Source of the DNA: Caldilineales bacterium
Lineage (GTDB): Bacteria > Chloroflexota > Anaerolineae > J102
Length of the DNA: 61,138 nucleotides
Assembly: GCA_024102915.1 (NCBI GenBank)
Contig: JAGFJG010000039.1
Coordinates: forward strand, 1-61,138
Direction: 5' to 3'
The notes under the pieces are model-generated. The model was not told the origin of the DNA, ran no database searches, and saw only the letters and a program-made list of their open reading frames with translations. Position 1 is the first letter of the stretch. Each line of letters opens with the position of its first letter. The position numbers and the translations under genes were made by a program. Shown here one piece after another: positions 25,371 through 34,838 of this stretch.

Positions 25371-26977
25371 TGTACATCGGCGACTATCTGGCGCGCAGAG
25401 AGATCTACTCACCTGATAAACTGGCAATCATCGATGCAGGCAAGCAGCCTGAACTGCGCCTGACATATCGGCAGCTAAACGAGCGCGCTAATCGGCTGGC
25501 CAATTGGTTGCGGGAAATTGGCGGAGTTCGGAAAGGTGATCGAGTTGCCATCCTGGCACGGGATGGGGTCGAGCATCTGGACGTTTTCTATGCCTGCGGC
25601 AAGTTAGGCGCTATTCACACCGCCTTCAACTGGAGGCTGCACTGGCGCGAATTGGCAGAGCTGGTGGCGCAAACCACGCCCAAAGTCCTCTTCTTCTCGG
25701 ACGATTTCAAAGAGAGCGTCACCGCGCTGGCCGATGCCACGCGCCAAATGCCCCACGAGATTCCTCACTATATCCATCTCGAAGGCGATGGCATCCGCAT
25801 CCCCCGCTCCGACCCACCGACTAACCAACAATCCAACAAACAGACCAACCCGCCAAACCTCACCTCCTACCAATCTGTTCTATCCCGTTCTCCCAATGAA
25901 CCCGTCACCTGCGAAAGCTTGACCGAAGAAGATATCGCCTGCCTGCTCTTTACTGGCGGCACCACCGGCCTGCCCAAAGGGGCGATGATCTCGCACCGCA
26001 TGATCGTGTGGAACGTGATGAACACCGTCATCCACGACCTCACACATAACGATATCTACCTGAACGTCTTTCCATTATTTCACGCGGGCGGGCTTTTCGC
26101 TTATCTTTCGTCCCAGGTTATCTTCGGCAATACCTCGATACTCACCCGCCAATTCGATCCCGACCAAGTGCTGAACCTGATCGAGCGAGAAAAAGTTACC
26201 GTGTTTGCCGCCGTGCCGACCATGTATCAGATGATGACACAGGCTGCGAACTATGAACATTCAGACCTCAGCAGCCTGCGCTTCTGCACCAGTGGCGGCG
26301 CGCCTCTGCCCGTACCCCTGATCGAAAAATACATCGCGGAGAAAGGAATCCGCTTCAAGCAGGGTTTTGGCATGACCGAATTTGGGCCGGGCTTATTCGC
26401 TCTGGCCCCTGAGGATGCCATCCGCAAAGCGGGCAGTATTGGCCGTCCCAATTATTTCATCGATGTGCGCGTGGTGGACGAAAACAACCGGCCTCTTGGC
26501 CCCAACCAGCCGGGCGAACTCTGCCTGAAAGGGCCAAGCCGATGTTCGGGCTATTGGGACAATCCTGAGGCCAGCGCCGCCGTCATCGATGAGGAAGGCT
26601 GGTTCCATACTGGCGATGTGGTCAGGTATGACGAGGAATGGCACTTTTTCGTGTTGGACCGTGTGAAAGACATGTTCATCTCCGGCGCTGAGAATATCTA
26701 TCCGGCCGAGATTGAGAATGTGTTGTATCGCCATCCCGCCGTACACATGTGCGCTGTGGTGGGGGCGCCGGATGAACGCTGGGGCGAAGTGGGCGTGGCC
26801 TGCGTCGTACTCAAGCCCGGCGTCTCAGCAACAGAGCCGGAACTCCTCGAATTCCTATCCGAAAACCTAGCGCGATACAAGGTTCCCAAACGCATCGAGT
26901 TTATGGACTCGCTTCCGCTATCCGGCATGGGTAAAATTTTGAAGCGCGCGTTGCGTGACCACGTGAGCGCTTCGTGA
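25370..26977 (+). CDS. Acyl-CoA synthetase (AMP-forming ligase)
   Basis: About 535 residues starting at the ATG in TAATG overlapping the stop of the preceding gene; an ATG at 25361 is an alternative. Adenylate-forming signatures are LLFTGGTTGLPKGAM (P-loop), FGMTEFGPG (A5), EGWFHTGD (A7), VLDRVKDM (A8) and the terminal Lys in GMGKILKR. It activates an organic acid as acyl-AMP then acyl-CoA. It is paralogous to 31913-33448. Unlike that paralogue it has an Asn/Gln/Thr-rich insertion encoded at 25806-25880 between the N-domain and the P-loop. The neighbourhood suggests a medium-size branched, aromatic or dicarboxylic acid substrate imported by the Liv-type system. Confidence 0.88.
   Translation: MYIGDYLARREIYSPDKLAIIDAGKQPELRLTYRQLNERANRLANWLREIGGVRKGDRVAILARDGVEHLDVFYACGKLGAIHTAFNWRLHWRELAELVAQTTPKVLFFSDDFKESVTALADATRQMPHEIPHYIHLEGDGIRIPRSDPPTNQQSNKQTNPPNLTSYQSVLSRSPNEPVTCESLTEEDIACLLFTGGTTGLPKGAMISHRMIVWNVMNTVIHDLTHNDIYLNVFPLFHAGGLFAYLSSQVIFGNTSILTRQFDPDQVLNLIEREKVTVFAAVPTMYQMMTQAANYEHSDLSSLRFCTSGGAPLPVPLIEKYIAEKGIRFKQGFGMTEFGPGLFALAPEDAIRKAGSIGRPNYFIDVRVVDENNRPLGPNQPGELCLKGPSRCSGYWDNPEASAAVIDEEGWFHTGDVVRYDEEWHFFVLDRVKDMFISGAENIYPAEIENVLYRHPAVHMCAVVGAPDERWGEVGVACVVLKPGVSATEPELLEFLSENLARYKVPKRIEFMDSLPLSGMGKILKRALRDHVSAS
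25806..25880. repeat. CCAAC-rich low-complexity insertion within the ligase gene
   Basis: The stretch is built from ACTAACCAACAATCCAACA-like words and encodes PPTNQQSNKQTNPPNL. Similar words, on either strand, occur in intergenic DNA of this region (near 27107-27135, 29926-29948, 31092-31118, 33448-33462, 38360-38379). The paralogous ligase lacks the insertion, so a non-coding repeat has probably expanded into the frame at a surface loop. Confidence 0.55.
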
Positions 26978-27157
26978 CCATTTACCACGCCTGGATGCGC
27001 TAGTTTCTATTCAACCGCTCTTACCCGATCCTGCTGATTTCTTTTCTACATTTGCATACCGGTAAAACGGCAGACTGGTATGCTTTCGGCTGCGGCATCG
27101 AATTTTCGATCTACCAAATTATCCACCAACTTACTCACTTCTGCGCAGGTGATTTCC

Positions 27158-28225
27158 ATGACTGCAATCCCAATCCTTCCCGGCATCCAATCCAACATGC
27201 TACCGACCGACCGGATAAAGTTCCATGTGCTTTCTTGCGGACCCGACGATGGCGTGCCCGTGGTTTTCATTCATGGCAACTTTTCGGCGGCTACCTATTG
27301 GGAGGAGGCGATGCTGGCTCTGCCGCCCGGCTATCACGCTATTGCCCCCGATATGCGTGGGTATGGATGGAGCGAGGACAAGCTGGTCGATGCCACGCGC
27401 GGTTATCGTGATTGGTCGGACGATCTGGCTGCGCTATTCGTTGCGCTGAAAATCGATTCTGCGCATCTCGTGGGCTGGTCGTTGGGCGGCGGCATTGCCC
27501 TCCGTTTCCTGATCGACCATCCTGACAAAGTGCGCACCCTGACGCTTGTGAACCCGGTTTCACCATGCGGCTTTGGCGGAACGAAAGGCGTCGAAGGAAC
27601 GCCCTGCTATAACGACTTCGCCGGTTCAGGCGGAGGCACGGTCAATCCTGAGTTCGTCAATCGCATCATTGCGCAGGATCGTAGCGCCGATGACCCCAAT
27701 TGCCCGCGCAATGTGATCAATACCTTTTATTACAAAGCTCCATTTTCAAGCGGTCGTGAGGAGGCTTTCCTCACCGCCGCCCTACAGGAGAAGATGGGCG
27801 AGCAGAAATATCCGGGCGATTTGACGCCATCAGATAATTGGCCGAATGTTGCTCCGGGCGTATGGGGACCGATAAACGCCGGTTCGCCGAAGTGGGTGCA
27901 AGGCGATGTCGAGGCGCTGTTAATGCTTGCCATAAAGCCGCCCATCCTCTGGATTCGTGGCAGCGACGACATGATCGTATCCGACAATTCCATGTTCGAC
28001 TTTGGCGCTTTGGGCAAAATGGGATTCGTGCCGGGTTGGCCAGGCGAAAATATCTACCCGCCGCAGCCTATGGTCTCACAAACACGAAATGTGTTAGCAA
28101 AGTATGCAGCAGCAGGCGGGCGATTCGAAGAGGTAGTGATCGCCGACACTGCACACAGCCCGCACATCGAAAAGCCAGACGAATTCAACAGCAACTTTCA
28201 TCGCCACATCACTCAAACAGGCTGA
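27158..28225 (+). CDS. Alpha/beta hydrolase (copy A)
   Basis: A 355-residue alpha/beta-hydrolase-fold protein. The start at 27158 was chosen for an AGGTGA just upstream and because it matches the start of paralogue 33654-34712 (MTAIPILPGI versus MPIPTLPGI). The oxyanion strand is VVFIHGNFSAATYW, the nucleophile elbow GWSLGGG (Ser), the acid in IRGSDDMIVSD and the His in IADTAHSPHIE. A Gly-rich insert (SPCGFGGTKGVEGTPCYNDF) is shared by both copies. Probable esterase, thioesterase or C-C hydrolase of the acyl-CoA cluster; substrate unknown. The 180-base gap before it holds a short hairpin (GCATACC/GGTATGC, 27053-27082) and CCAAC-type words, no gene. Confidence 0.85.
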   Translation: MTAIPILPGIQSNMLPTDRIKFHVLSCGPDDGVPVVFIHGNFSAATYWEEAMLALPPGYHAIAPDMRGYGWSEDKLVDATRGYRDWSDDLAALFVALKIDSAHLVGWSLGGGIALRFLIDHPDKVRTLTLVNPVSPCGFGGTKGVEGTPCYNDFAGSGGGTVNPEFVNRIIAQDRSADDPNCPRNVINTFYYKAPFSSGREEAFLTAALQEKMGEQKYPGDLTPSDNWPNVAPGVWGPINAGSPKWVQGDVEALLMLAIKPPILWIRGSDDMIVSDNSMFDFGALGKMGFVPGWPGENIYPPQPMVSQTRNVLAKYAAAGGRFEEVVIADTAHSPHIEKPDEFNSNFHRHITQTG

Positions 28226-28241
28226 ATGAAGGAGCGTATTT

Positions 28242-29504
28242 ATGACTGACCGCAAAATCGGACGAGGCGTTGCTGTCGTCGGGGCGGGCATGAGCCAGTT
28301 CGGCGCATTTCCGCAACTCGCCTCGCGCGACCTCTTTGTCCAGGCATTCAGCGATATGCGGGCGTCGGTGGACAAAGGAATCGACCCCAGGGACATTCAG
28401 GCGCTCTATCTCGGCAACTATAGCAGCGACCTGTTCGAAGGGCAGGGGCATACCGCGTCGCTGATGGCCGATTGGGCGGGCCTGACCCCGATTCCGGCCA
28501 CGCGCATCGAAGACGCCTGTGCCAGTTCGGGCGTAGCCTTGCGCCAGGGGATCATGGCTATCCTCTCTGGCATGTATGACCTGGTTTTGGTGGGCGGTGT
28601 GGAAAAGATGACCAATTTGCCGACCGAGCGCGTGACCGACACATTGGCCACAGCCGCCGATGTGCTCTATGAAATCCCCTCCGGTTTCACCTTCCCCGGC
28701 TTTTACGCGGCGATGGCTTCGGCCTACATGGCCCGGTATGGGGCGACGCCCGAAAGTCTGATGGCGGTCGGGATCAAGAATCATGAGAACGGGGCGCTGA
28801 ACAGCCGGGCGCAGTTCGGCACTGCCATCGGCGAAATCATGGCCGCCAAGGTCGCTAAAGCGCAGCAAAAGGGATATCCTGTCCCCGCCTGGCGCGACGA
28901 GCTGGATTTCCTGCACGATGATCGGGCCAACCCCATGATCGCCTGGCCGTTGCGACTCTTCGACTGCTCGCCCATCTCCGATGGCGCTGCCGCCATCCTG
29001 CTGGCCGCCGCCGATCTGGCCCCAAGCTTTAGCGATCACCCCATCCACATCATCGGCTCCGGCCAGGCCAGCGATGTCGCCCTGCATGACCGAAGTGACC
29101 TCACCGCCATCACCGCCGCGCAGGCTGCCAGCCGCCAGGCCTACGAGATGGCGGGCGTCACGTCCGGCGACATTCAGGTGGCCGAAGTGCATGATTGTTT
29201 CACCATCGCCGAGATCATCGCCACCGAAGACCTGGGGTTTTTCGAGCCGGGCCAGGGCTATGTGGCCGTTGAGGAGGGTCTCACCCGCCGCGAGGGTCCC
29301 AGGCCGATCAACACTTCCGGCGGATTGAAATCGAAAGGACATCCGGTGGGCGCGTCGGGCCTGGGTCAGGTCTTTGAGATCTGGCGGCAACTGCGCGGCG
29401 AGGCGGGCGCGCGCCAGGTGGCGGGAACCCCCCGCCTCGGCCTCACGCACAACGTCGGCGGCACCGGCCAGACCGCCGTCGTCCATATCTTCGAGCGGAG
29501 ATGA
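28242..29504 (+). CDS. Thiolase (SCP-x/archaeal acetoacetyl-CoA thiolase type)
   Basis: A 420-residue thiolase with a GGAG before the ATG. The nucleophile lies in EDACASSGVAL (Cys93). AEVHDCFTIAEI replaces the classical NEAF region, GHPVGASG has the catalytic His367, and the C-terminal HNVGGTG replaces CxGGG. This pattern is that of SCP-x and archaeal thiolases that need a DUF35 partner, and such a gene starts 2 bases after this stop. The partners probably form a complex that cleaves a 3-oxoacyl-CoA, or acts as a retro-aldolase as in steroid side-chain or benzylsuccinate breakdown. Biosynthetic condensation cannot be excluded. Confidence 0.9.
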   Translation: MTDRKIGRGVAVVGAGMSQFGAFPQLASRDLFVQAFSDMRASVDKGIDPRDIQALYLGNYSSDLFEGQGHTASLMADWAGLTPIPATRIEDACASSGVALRQGIMAILSGMYDLVLVGGVEKMTNLPTERVTDTLATAADVLYEIPSGFTFPGFYAAMASAYMARYGATPESLMAVGIKNHENGALNSRAQFGTAIGEIMAAKVAKAQQKGYPVPAWRDELDFLHDDRANPMIAWPLRLFDCSPISDGAAAILLAAADLAPSFSDHPIHIIGSGQASDVALHDRSDLTAITAAQAASRQAYEMAGVTSGDIQVAEVHDCFTIAEIIATEDLGFFEPGQGYVAVEEGLTRREGPRPINTSGGLKSKGHPVGASGLGQVFEIWRQLRGEAGARQVAGTPRLGLTHNVGGTGQTAVVHIFERR

Positions 29505-29505
29505 C

Positions 29506-29925
29506 ATGAGCCAGCCGCATTTCATCAAGAGCGAATACGAATCCCATCTTGCCGAACACAGACTCATGGGTTCGCGCTGTCAGACATGCGGCAGCGTCTT
29601 TCTGCCGCCCCGGCCCTTGTGCAGCAATTGTTATGGCGAGAAAATGGAATGGGTGGACATGGGCGAGTCCGGCACGCTGGTCGCCTTCACCGTCGTTCAC
29701 ATCGCCCCCACCGCCATGATCGAGGCGGGCTATGGGCGCGACAACCCCTACGTCACCGGCATCGTCACGCTCGACTCTGGCCCCAGCATCAGCGCTCAGA
29801 TCATCGGCGTGGACGCCAAGCATCCGGAAACGATCGTCATCGGTTCGCCTGTCGTCGCGCGCTTTATCGCACGACAGAATGGCGATGGTCAGCAGCCGTT
29901 TTTGGTGTTCGAACTTATCAGTTAG
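29506..29925 (+). CDS. DUF35 OB-fold zinc protein, thiolase partner
   Basis: A 139-residue product with the DUF35 layout: N-terminal helix, zinc ribbon CQTCGSVFLPPRPLCSNC, then an OB-fold (SGTLVAFTVVHIAPTAM, YVTGIVTLDSGP). DUF35 proteins bind acyl-CoA and bridge thiolase-fold enzymes in archaea, and in the ChsH2/Ltp2 and BbsA/BbsB pairs. Its ATG overlaps the end region of the thiolase gene, so coexpression is very likely. The N-terminus chosen (MSQPHFIKSE) directly precedes the first helix. Confidence 0.9.
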   Translation: MSQPHFIKSEYESHLAEHRLMGSRCQTCGSVFLPPRPLCSNCYGEKMEWVDMGESGTLVAFTVVHIAPTAMIEAGYGRDNPYVTGIVTLDSGPSISAQIIGVDAKHPETIVIGSPVVARFIARQNGDGQQPFLVFELIS

Positions 29926-30024
29926 TTGGCAGGTTTGTTAGTTGGCTGAGCCATCCTCCGAGCATCCCCGCCTATACCGATCTCCAGTTCACCGATTCAC
30001 CAACACTCAGTCTATCGAGCCACT

Positions 30025-31068
30025 ATGCAGCATCCCCCTTCCATCGGCATCGTCTCCACCGGCGCCTACTCGCCCGAAGGTTTTCTCACGGCGGCGGATA
30101 TCGCCGAGGCCAGCGGCCTGCCCGAATGGGTCGTGCGCGAAAAATTAGGCATCGAGCGGAAGTATGTGGGCGGGGCGGATGATCAGCCCAACGAGATGGG
30201 CATCAAGGCGGCGCTGGATTGCCTGAAACAGACGGACATTCAGCCTGAGGAAATCGACGTGGTGTTGTGTACGACCGAGGAATGGCGAGAGTATTTTCTG
30301 TGGACATCGGGCGCGCATCTGGCTTATGAAATCGGCGCCACCAACGCCTGGGTAATGGATGTGCATGCTCGCTGCGCCACGACCGTTGGGGCGATGAAGA
30401 TGGCCAAGGACATGATGCTGGCCGACTCCGAAATCAATACGGTGTTGATCGCCGGCGGCTATCGTATCTCTGACTTCATCAATTTCAGGAACCCGCGCAC
30501 GACCTTTTTGTGGAATATCGGATCAGGCGGCGGGGCAATGCTGTTGCGCAAGAACTGGCCGGACAACCAGGTGCTGGGAGCGCACCTCATCGCCGATGGT
30601 CTGATGAGCAAGCATGTCATCGTCCCCGCCAGCGGCACGGTGAAGTTCCCCACTCCCGAAGCCATCGAGGCGGGCGAATTCTATTTCGATCTGGTGGAGC
30701 CAGAGGCGATGAAAGCCCGGTTAAACGAGGTGTCGATGGACAATTGGGTGAAATGCGTGGATGAGGCGTTGCGCAAAAGCGGCCCCAAATCTGACGGCAG
30801 CCCCCATACTCGCGCCGATCTCGATTTTCTCAACATGGTATTGATCAAGCCCTCTGGCCATCGCGAAATGCTCGAACGGCTGGGGCTGAACGAAGAGCAG
30901 TCGGTCTATCTCGGCCACATCGGCCACACCGGCGAACAGGATGCCATGTTCGTCATCCGCGAGGGTCTGGCGCAAGGCCGCCTGAAGGACGGCGATTTGA
31001 TGGCCATCGTCGCTGCCGGCATCGGCTATGTGTGGGCCGCCGCCATCGTGCGCTGGGGACGTCAGTAG
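30025..31068 (+). CDS. Second KAS III/HMG-CoA-synthase-like protein with atypical active site
   Basis: A 347-residue thiolase-fold protein of the KAS III group. The nucleophile Cys117 lies in MDVHARCATTVGAM. The FabH PHQAN region reads KPSGHREML and the GNTS region GHTGEQD, so His and Asn are not in the usual places, although His residues are nearby. Only distantly related to 24372-25370. It might form a heterodimer with that protein, as in PqsB/PqsC-type pairs (inference), or work with the thiolase/DUF35 complex as HMG-CoA synthase does in archaea. No clear ribosome-binding site. The 99-base gap before it carries CCAAC/GTTGG-type words. Confidence 0.78.
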   Translation: MQHPPSIGIVSTGAYSPEGFLTAADIAEASGLPEWVVREKLGIERKYVGGADDQPNEMGIKAALDCLKQTDIQPEEIDVVLCTTEEWREYFLWTSGAHLAYEIGATNAWVMDVHARCATTVGAMKMAKDMMLADSEINTVLIAGGYRISDFINFRNPRTTFLWNIGSGGGAMLLRKNWPDNQVLGAHLIADGLMSKHVIVPASGTVKFPTPEAIEAGEFYFDLVEPEAMKARLNEVSMDNWVKCVDEALRKSGPKSDGSPHTRADLDFLNMVLIKPSGHREMLERLGLNEEQSVYLGHIGHTGEQDAMFVIREGLAQGRLKDGDLMAIVAAGIGYVWAAAIVRWGRQ

Positions 31069-31128
31069 CAGGCGGCCATACTCACTTTCTACCAATCCCA
31101 CCAATCTACCAATACCCAGGAAAATCTT

Positions 31129-31887
31129 ATGCGATTTCAGGACAAAGTCATTCTCATAACCGGCGGGGCGGCCGGGATCGGGCGGGCGACCGCCATCAAG
31201 TTTGCGAACGAGGGCGGTATCGTCATCATCTGCGATGTCGATGAGCAGGCGGGTCGGGCTGTCGCCGAGGAATTCGGATTCGATTTCTTTCGAGTGAACG
31301 TGGCCGATCGGGCCGACGTGCAGCGCTGGGTCGATGCTGTCGTTGCCGAGCACGGGCGCATCGATGTGCTTGTGAACAATGCGGGCGTGCTGCGCGATGG
31401 GATGCTGGTCAAGATGAAGGATGGCGAGCTTGTCAAGCAAATGCCCGAAGCGGATTGGGACCTTGTAATCTCCGTCAATCTCAAGGGCGTGTTCAATTGC
31501 ACGCAGGCTGTGGCGCCGATCATGATCAACCAGGGCAGTGGCGTCATCCTCAACGCCAGTTCGGTCGTCGGGCTGGACGGAAATTTCGGCCAGAGCAATT
31601 ATGTGGCGACGAAGGCGGGCGTCATCGGCATGACGAAAGTCTGGGCGAGAGAGTTGGGTCGCTATGGCATCCGGGTGAATGCGGTCGCCCCCGGCTTTAT
31701 CCTCACCGAAATGGTGAAGCAGATGCCCGAAAAAGTGTTGGAACAAATGGTCGCCCATGTGCCGTTGAGTCGTATGGGCGAGGTTGGGGATATCGCCAAC
31801 GCCTATGCTTTTCTGGCTTCCGACGAAGCGGGCTACATCTCCGGCGCTGTCCTGCGCGTGGATGGCGGGATTGTGGTAGGGACGTGA
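31129..31887 (+). CDS. Short-chain dehydrogenase/reductase (FabG-like)
   Basis: A 252-residue classical SDR. The NAD(P) motif TGGAAGIG lies at 11-18, NNAG at 83-86, and the catalytic residues are Asn117, Ser145, Tyr158 and Lys162 (SNYVATKAG). Asp37 at the end of beta-2 (IICDVD) suggests a preference for NAD(H). Likely a 3-hydroxyacyl-CoA dehydrogenase supplying the 3-oxoacyl-CoA for the thiolase upstream. AGGA lies upstream of the ATG. The gene sits between the second KAS III-like gene and the second ligase. Confidence 0.92.
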   Translation: MRFQDKVILITGGAAGIGRATAIKFANEGGIVIICDVDEQAGRAVAEEFGFDFFRVNVADRADVQRWVDAVVAEHGRIDVLVNNAGVLRDGMLVKMKDGELVKQMPEADWDLVISVNLKGVFNCTQAVAPIMINQGSGVILNASSVVGLDGNFGQSNYVATKAGVIGMTKVWARELGRYGIRVNAVAPGFILTEMVKQMPEKVLEQMVAHVPLSRMGEVGDIANAYAFLASDEAGYISGAVLRVDGGIVVGT

Positions 31888-31912
31888 GTGATGATTAACT
31901 AGGAACCGCCTT

Positions 31913-33448
31913 ATGAACACCGCCGATCTCCTTACCGACCGAGCACGGCTCACACCAGACCGTGAAGCGCTGGCCTATTACGGCCTGGGTGAACCGCAGC
32001 GATTCACCTATGCTGAATTGAATGCTCGCGCTAACCGCACGGCGAACTGGCTACGGGATGAGCTAGGTGTGCAGAAAGGTGATCGGGTGTCGATTTTGGC
32101 GCAAAACTGCATGGCCTATCTCGACCTGTTCTACGGCCTGGCGAAGATTGGGGCGATTTTCGCCCCGCTGAATTGGCGACTCACGGCTAACGAACTTTCG
32201 TACATTGTGAGCGATTGCCAACCAAAGGTCGTCCTTTGCAGCCCGGAATTCACAGGCACATTGGCCGAAATACGCCAAAAGGTGGGGATAAATCATGTCG
32301 TCAGTCTGGAGGGCGCAATCATCGATGGCGCTTCGGAGTTTGAAAGCAGCATTGCCCAGGCATCGGCCACTGAGCCTGACCGCCCACAACTTAATCATGA
32401 TGACACGTATTGCATTCTTTACACATCCGGCACCACAGGCCGGCCCAAGGGGGCGATGATCCCTCATCGCCAAGTTTTATGGAACTGCATCAATACGGTC
32501 ATCAGTTGGGGCCTGACGGAAAACGATGTCTCCCCTGTGTTCACCCCGTTGTTTCACGCAGGCGGGCTGTTCGCTTTTCTTACCCCACTGCTCTATGCAG
32601 GGGGACGCATCATCCTCACCCGCACATTCGACCTGCCCCAAACCCTGCGGATCATCGAACAGGAGCGCTGCACAGTCATCCTCGGCGTCCCCACCATTTT
32701 TCAAATGTGGCTGGACGCGCCGGGATTCGCCGCCGCTGACTTCAGCCATGTGCGGTTCTTCATCAGCGGCGGCGCCCCCCTGCCTGTACCGCTGATCAAA
32801 GCCTGGAAAGCGGCCAAGGGTGGCATCTTTCGCCAGGGTTATGGCTTGACCGAGGTCGGCCCCAATTGCTTCAGCATGACCGACGAGGAATCTGTGGTTA
32901 AAACTGGTTCTGTGGGCAAGCCCATTTTCCATAGCCGTATGCGTCTGATCGATCCGGGAACCGGCAACGATGTGCCAACAGCAGAGACCGGGGAACTGCT
33001 GATCGCCGGACCGCACGTCACCAATGGTTACTGGCGCAATCCCGAAGCGACACAGGCGGCGCTGAGCGATGGCTGGTTCCACACCGGAGATATGGCGCGC
33101 CAGGACGAGGATGGCTTTTTCTACATCGCCGGACGGTTCAAGGATATGATCATCAGCGGCGGCGAAAACGTGTATGCCGCCGAAGTCGAGACGGTTTTCC
33201 GAGATCATCCATCTGTGGCTGAGTGCGCCCTCATCGGCAAACCAGACGAGAAATGGGGTGAAGTCGGCCTCATGATCGTGGTCGTTCGCTCCGGCCTGTC
33301 CGCAACTCCGGAGGAATTGCAGTCCTTCTGCGCCGCCCGCCTTGCCCGCTACAAGGTGCCCAAGGCAATTGTCTTTGCCGATGCTCTGCCCTATTCGCCA
33401 TATGGCAAGGTGCAAAAGGTGAAATTGAGGGAGAAGTATGTCGGATAG
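31913..33448 (+). CDS. Acyl-CoA synthetase (AMP-forming ligase), copy B
   Basis: A 511-residue adenylate-forming ligase with AGGA before the ATG. Motifs are ILYTSGTTGRPKGAM, GYGLTEVGPN, DGWFHTGDM, FKDMIISGGENVY and the terminal Lys region YGKVQKVKLR. Paralogous to 25370-26977 over its whole length, with the same order of motifs, but without the Asn-rich insertion. Two ligases in one cluster suggest either two related acids or activation at two points of the pathway. The 205 bases after it contain GTTGG-type low-complexity words and no gene. Confidence 0.9.
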   Translation: MNTADLLTDRARLTPDREALAYYGLGEPQRFTYAELNARANRTANWLRDELGVQKGDRVSILAQNCMAYLDLFYGLAKIGAIFAPLNWRLTANELSYIVSDCQPKVVLCSPEFTGTLAEIRQKVGINHVVSLEGAIIDGASEFESSIAQASATEPDRPQLNHDDTYCILYTSGTTGRPKGAMIPHRQVLWNCINTVISWGLTENDVSPVFTPLFHAGGLFAFLTPLLYAGGRIILTRTFDLPQTLRIIEQERCTVILGVPTIFQMWLDAPGFAAADFSHVRFFISGGAPLPVPLIKAWKAAKGGIFRQGYGLTEVGPNCFSMTDEESVVKTGSVGKPIFHSRMRLIDPGTGNDVPTAETGELLIAGPHVTNGYWRNPEATQAALSDGWFHTGDMARQDEDGFFYIAGRFKDMIISGGENVYAAEVETVFRDHPSVAECALIGKPDEKWGEVGLMIVVVRSGLSATPEELQSFCAARLARYKVPKAIVFADALPYSPYGKVQKVKLREKYVG

Positions 33449-33653
33449 TTGGTTTGTCGGTTTGCTATTGCAGGAGGATTGCGTTGGCTTATCTGAATTT
33501 TGAACAATCGAGAATGGTCACTTGGACAGAACAGGTTGCACAGTTGTTGGGGTGCTGTCGTAAAGGGCCACATTGACTAGATCACTCGTTGCAACGTAAT
33601 CTCATCTCGACAGAACTGTACAATCAACTAACCGCCCCCCACAGGACGCACCC

Positions 33654-34712
33654 ATGCCCATCCCCACCCTCCCAGGCATCACCGCCGGAACTATCTCCAC
33701 CGGGCGTATCACAACCCGCGTGCTTTTCTCCGGCCCGAACGATGGCATTCCCGTCCTTTTCTTGCATGGCAATCTTTCATCGGCGACCTGGTGGGAGGAG
33801 GCGATGCTGGCGTTGCCGGATGGCTACCGCGGGATAGCGCCAGACCAGCGCGGGTTCGGCGATGCCGACATCTCCGCCAAAATCGACGCCACGCGCGGCA
33901 CAGGCGACTGGGCGGATGACGCTGTCGCCCTGCTCGACCATCTCGACATTGCCCGGACGCATCTGGTCGGCAATTCATTAGGCGGCTCGGTGGTTTGGCG
34001 GCTGTTGATAGATGCGCCAGAGCGATTCCTCACCGTCACACAGGTCGCACCCGGTTCCCCCTACGGGTTCGGCGGCACGAAGGAGGTGTCGGGTACGCCC
34101 TGCTGGCCGGACTTCGCCGGGTCGGGCGGAGGGTTAAGCAACCCGGAATTGATAAAACGGATTGCAGCCGGCGATCTCGGTCTCGAAAGTCCGTTCAGTT
34201 TACGTGCGGCTTTGCGGGCGTTGGTCTACAAACCGCCCTTCGTGCCAGAACGCGAGGAAGAAATTCTCTCCTCTTCGCTTGCGATACATATCGGCCCGCA
34301 AGATACGCCCGGCGACTTCATGCCTTCGCCCAACTGGCCGGGGATAGCGCCCGGCGTTTGGGGTCCGGCCAACGCCCTTTCACCAAAGTATGCAGATGAT
34401 CCCGCTCGATTGCTCGATATCGATCCCAAACCGCCTATCCTGTGGATCCGAGGCAGCCATGATCTTGCCGTCTCGGATGCTGCTGCCTCCGACCCGGGCG
34501 CGCTGGGCGCGGCAGGCTTGCTTCCCGGCTGGCCCGGCGCCGATGCCTATCCGCCCCAGCCGATGTTAGCCCAAACGCGCGCAGTGCTCGATAAATATAA
34601 GGCGCATGGCGGTTGGTATGACGAAGTCGTCATCGAAGATGCCGCCCACGCGCCATTCCTCGAAAATCCTCAAAAATTCAATGTCGCATTTCATGCACAC
34701 CTGAAACGTTAA
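33654..34712 (+). CDS. Alpha/beta hydrolase (copy B)
   Basis: A 352-residue paralogue of 27158-28225. It has LFLHGNLSSATWWEEAML (oxyanion region), GNSLGGS (nucleophile Ser), IRGSHDLAVSD (acid) and EDAAHAPFLE (His). The N-terminus MPIPTLPGITAG and the GFGGTKEVSGTPCWPDF insert match copy A. Both lack signal peptides and so act in the cytoplasm. Last enzyme gene before the importer genes. Ester, thioester or beta-diketone hydrolysis is possible; nothing seen fixes the substrate. Confidence 0.87.
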   Translation: MPIPTLPGITAGTISTGRITTRVLFSGPNDGIPVLFLHGNLSSATWWEEAMLALPDGYRGIAPDQRGFGDADISAKIDATRGTGDWADDAVALLDHLDIARTHLVGNSLGGSVVWRLLIDAPERFLTVTQVAPGSPYGFGGTKEVSGTPCWPDFAGSGGGLSNPELIKRIAAGDLGLESPFSLRAALRALVYKPPFVPEREEEILSSSLAIHIGPQDTPGDFMPSPNWPGIAPGVWGPANALSPKYADDPARLLDIDPKPPILWIRGSHDLAVSDAAASDPGALGAAGLLPGWPGADAYPPQPMLAQTRAVLDKYKAHGGWYDEVVIEDAAHAPFLENPQKFNVAFHAHLKR

Positions 34713-34838
34713 TGATAAACTGTGACAGTCGATTGTGTAACGTCCATCTCCGCGTTCACTGAGCCAGCTCTCAGATATCTCTTTCCAATCAAAACGGCGA
34801 GCTGGAGCCGAATTCACACAACTTAAGGAGAACGGAGA

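Noticed and set aside
28209..29567. 452-codon minus-strand open frame
   Set aside because: Antisense shadow of the thiolase, which has full catalytic motifs and a ribosome-binding site.
30721..31953. 410-codon minus-strand open frame
   Set aside because: Antisense shadow across the KAS III-like and SDR genes; no recognisable domain.
32477..33415. 312-codon minus-strand open frame
   Set aside because: Antisense shadow of the second acyl-CoA ligase.
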